Below, one piece after another: positions 33,161 through 33,280 of a stretch of DNA of 33,280 bases. This DNA comes from Parachlorella kessleri (lineage: Eukaryota; Chlorophyta; Trebouxiophyceae; Chlorellales; Chlorellaceae), in contig BBXU01000332.1 of the NCBI GenBank assembly GCA_001598975.1, positions 1-33,280 on the forward strand. The letters run 5' to 3'. A program made the translations under genes and the position numbers. Below the pieces are notes generated by a model. That model was not told the origin of the DNA, made no database searches, and saw only the letters and a list, made by a program, of their open reading frames with translations. Position 1 is the stretch's first letter, and every line of letters begins with the position of its first letter.

Positions 33161-33280
33161 CTGCGGGGCAGGTGGAAAGGCGGCACCCTGGGGAAAGGGC
33201 CAGTAGTGTGAGGTGAACCCTGTCAATGAGATATTGCACGCTCGCTACCTAGTCACTGCACAAGATCTGCAGGAGCTTGT
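33161..33280. other. Right edge: intron of the PHD-finger gene
   Basis: The minus strand ends in a TGCCCCGCAG acceptor that opens the exon at 33160 in phase (two bases of a split codon). I could not find an upstream exon with matching phase before the window ends. Confidence 0.5.

Noticed and set aside
32338..33216. Long plus-strand open frame (292 codons) opposite the PHD-protein exon
   Set aside because: It is an Ala/Ser/Cys-rich mirror of the low-complexity GC-rich exon on the minus strand, which has proper splice sites, phase and SUMO-like motifs.
1..33280. Bacterial-type systems: operons, CRISPR arrays, toxin-antitoxin pairs, phage genes
   Set aside because: The spliced genes with plant/algal domains, TATA boxes and GT-AG introns show nuclear eukaryotic DNA; no regular spacer arrays or such gene sets are visible.

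Overview
This window looks like nuclear DNA from a green alga (Chlorophyta). The genes are intron-dense, with GT-AG introns, some GC-AG introns, and many CTGCAG-type acceptors. TATA boxes sit upstream of several starts. Two predicted chloroplast proteins belong to plant/algal families (a FLAP1-like DUF1517 protein and a DUF1995 protein), and one gene carries B3-type domains, a fold typical of the green lineage. There are no operons, bacterial ribosome-binding sites, CRISPR arrays or phage genes. I rebuilt all gene models by hand from splice sites and reading phase; each complete model closes in frame.

Layout. (1) 1-11113, minus strand: four tandem paralogous sniffer/C-factor-like short-chain dehydrogenase/reductase (SDR) genes, called SDR1 to SDR4 here. 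SDR1 runs off the left edge. SDR2 and SDR3 are close duplicates, and a unit of about 3.7 kb including the promoter is repeated; SDR4 is the most diverged. All share the same intron positions and phases. (2) 12954-17450, minus: a FLAP1-like DUF1517 thylakoid/envelope protein with nine exons, two GC-AG introns and a broken duplicate of its Gly/Ser-rich exon. (3) 17701-20840, plus: a DUF1995 chloroplast protein, divergent from the FLAP1 gene across a 250-bp shared promoter that holds a CACGTG G-box. (4) 20841-22291: gene-poor convergent spacer. (5) 22292-27289, minus: a 13-exon nuclear protein with an extended PHD finger followed by two B3-like segments. (6) 27774-28389, plus: a small three-exon gene of unknown function. 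(7) 28956 to about 33160, minus: a PHD-finger protein with a long Ala/Gln/Gly-rich region and sumoylation-like motifs; its 5' end lies outside the window.

How the genes relate. The SDR array looks like a locally expanding family of NADP(H)-dependent carbonyl reductases. The FLAP1-like and DUF1995 genes probably form a co-regulated pair for photosynthesis. The two PHD proteins flanking the small gene are probably chromatin or transcription factors. I see no sign of a novel defence or mobile system. The most unusual items are the ePHD-B3-B3 architecture, the recent exon duplications with single-base damage, several GC-AG introns, and a frameshift in SDR1.
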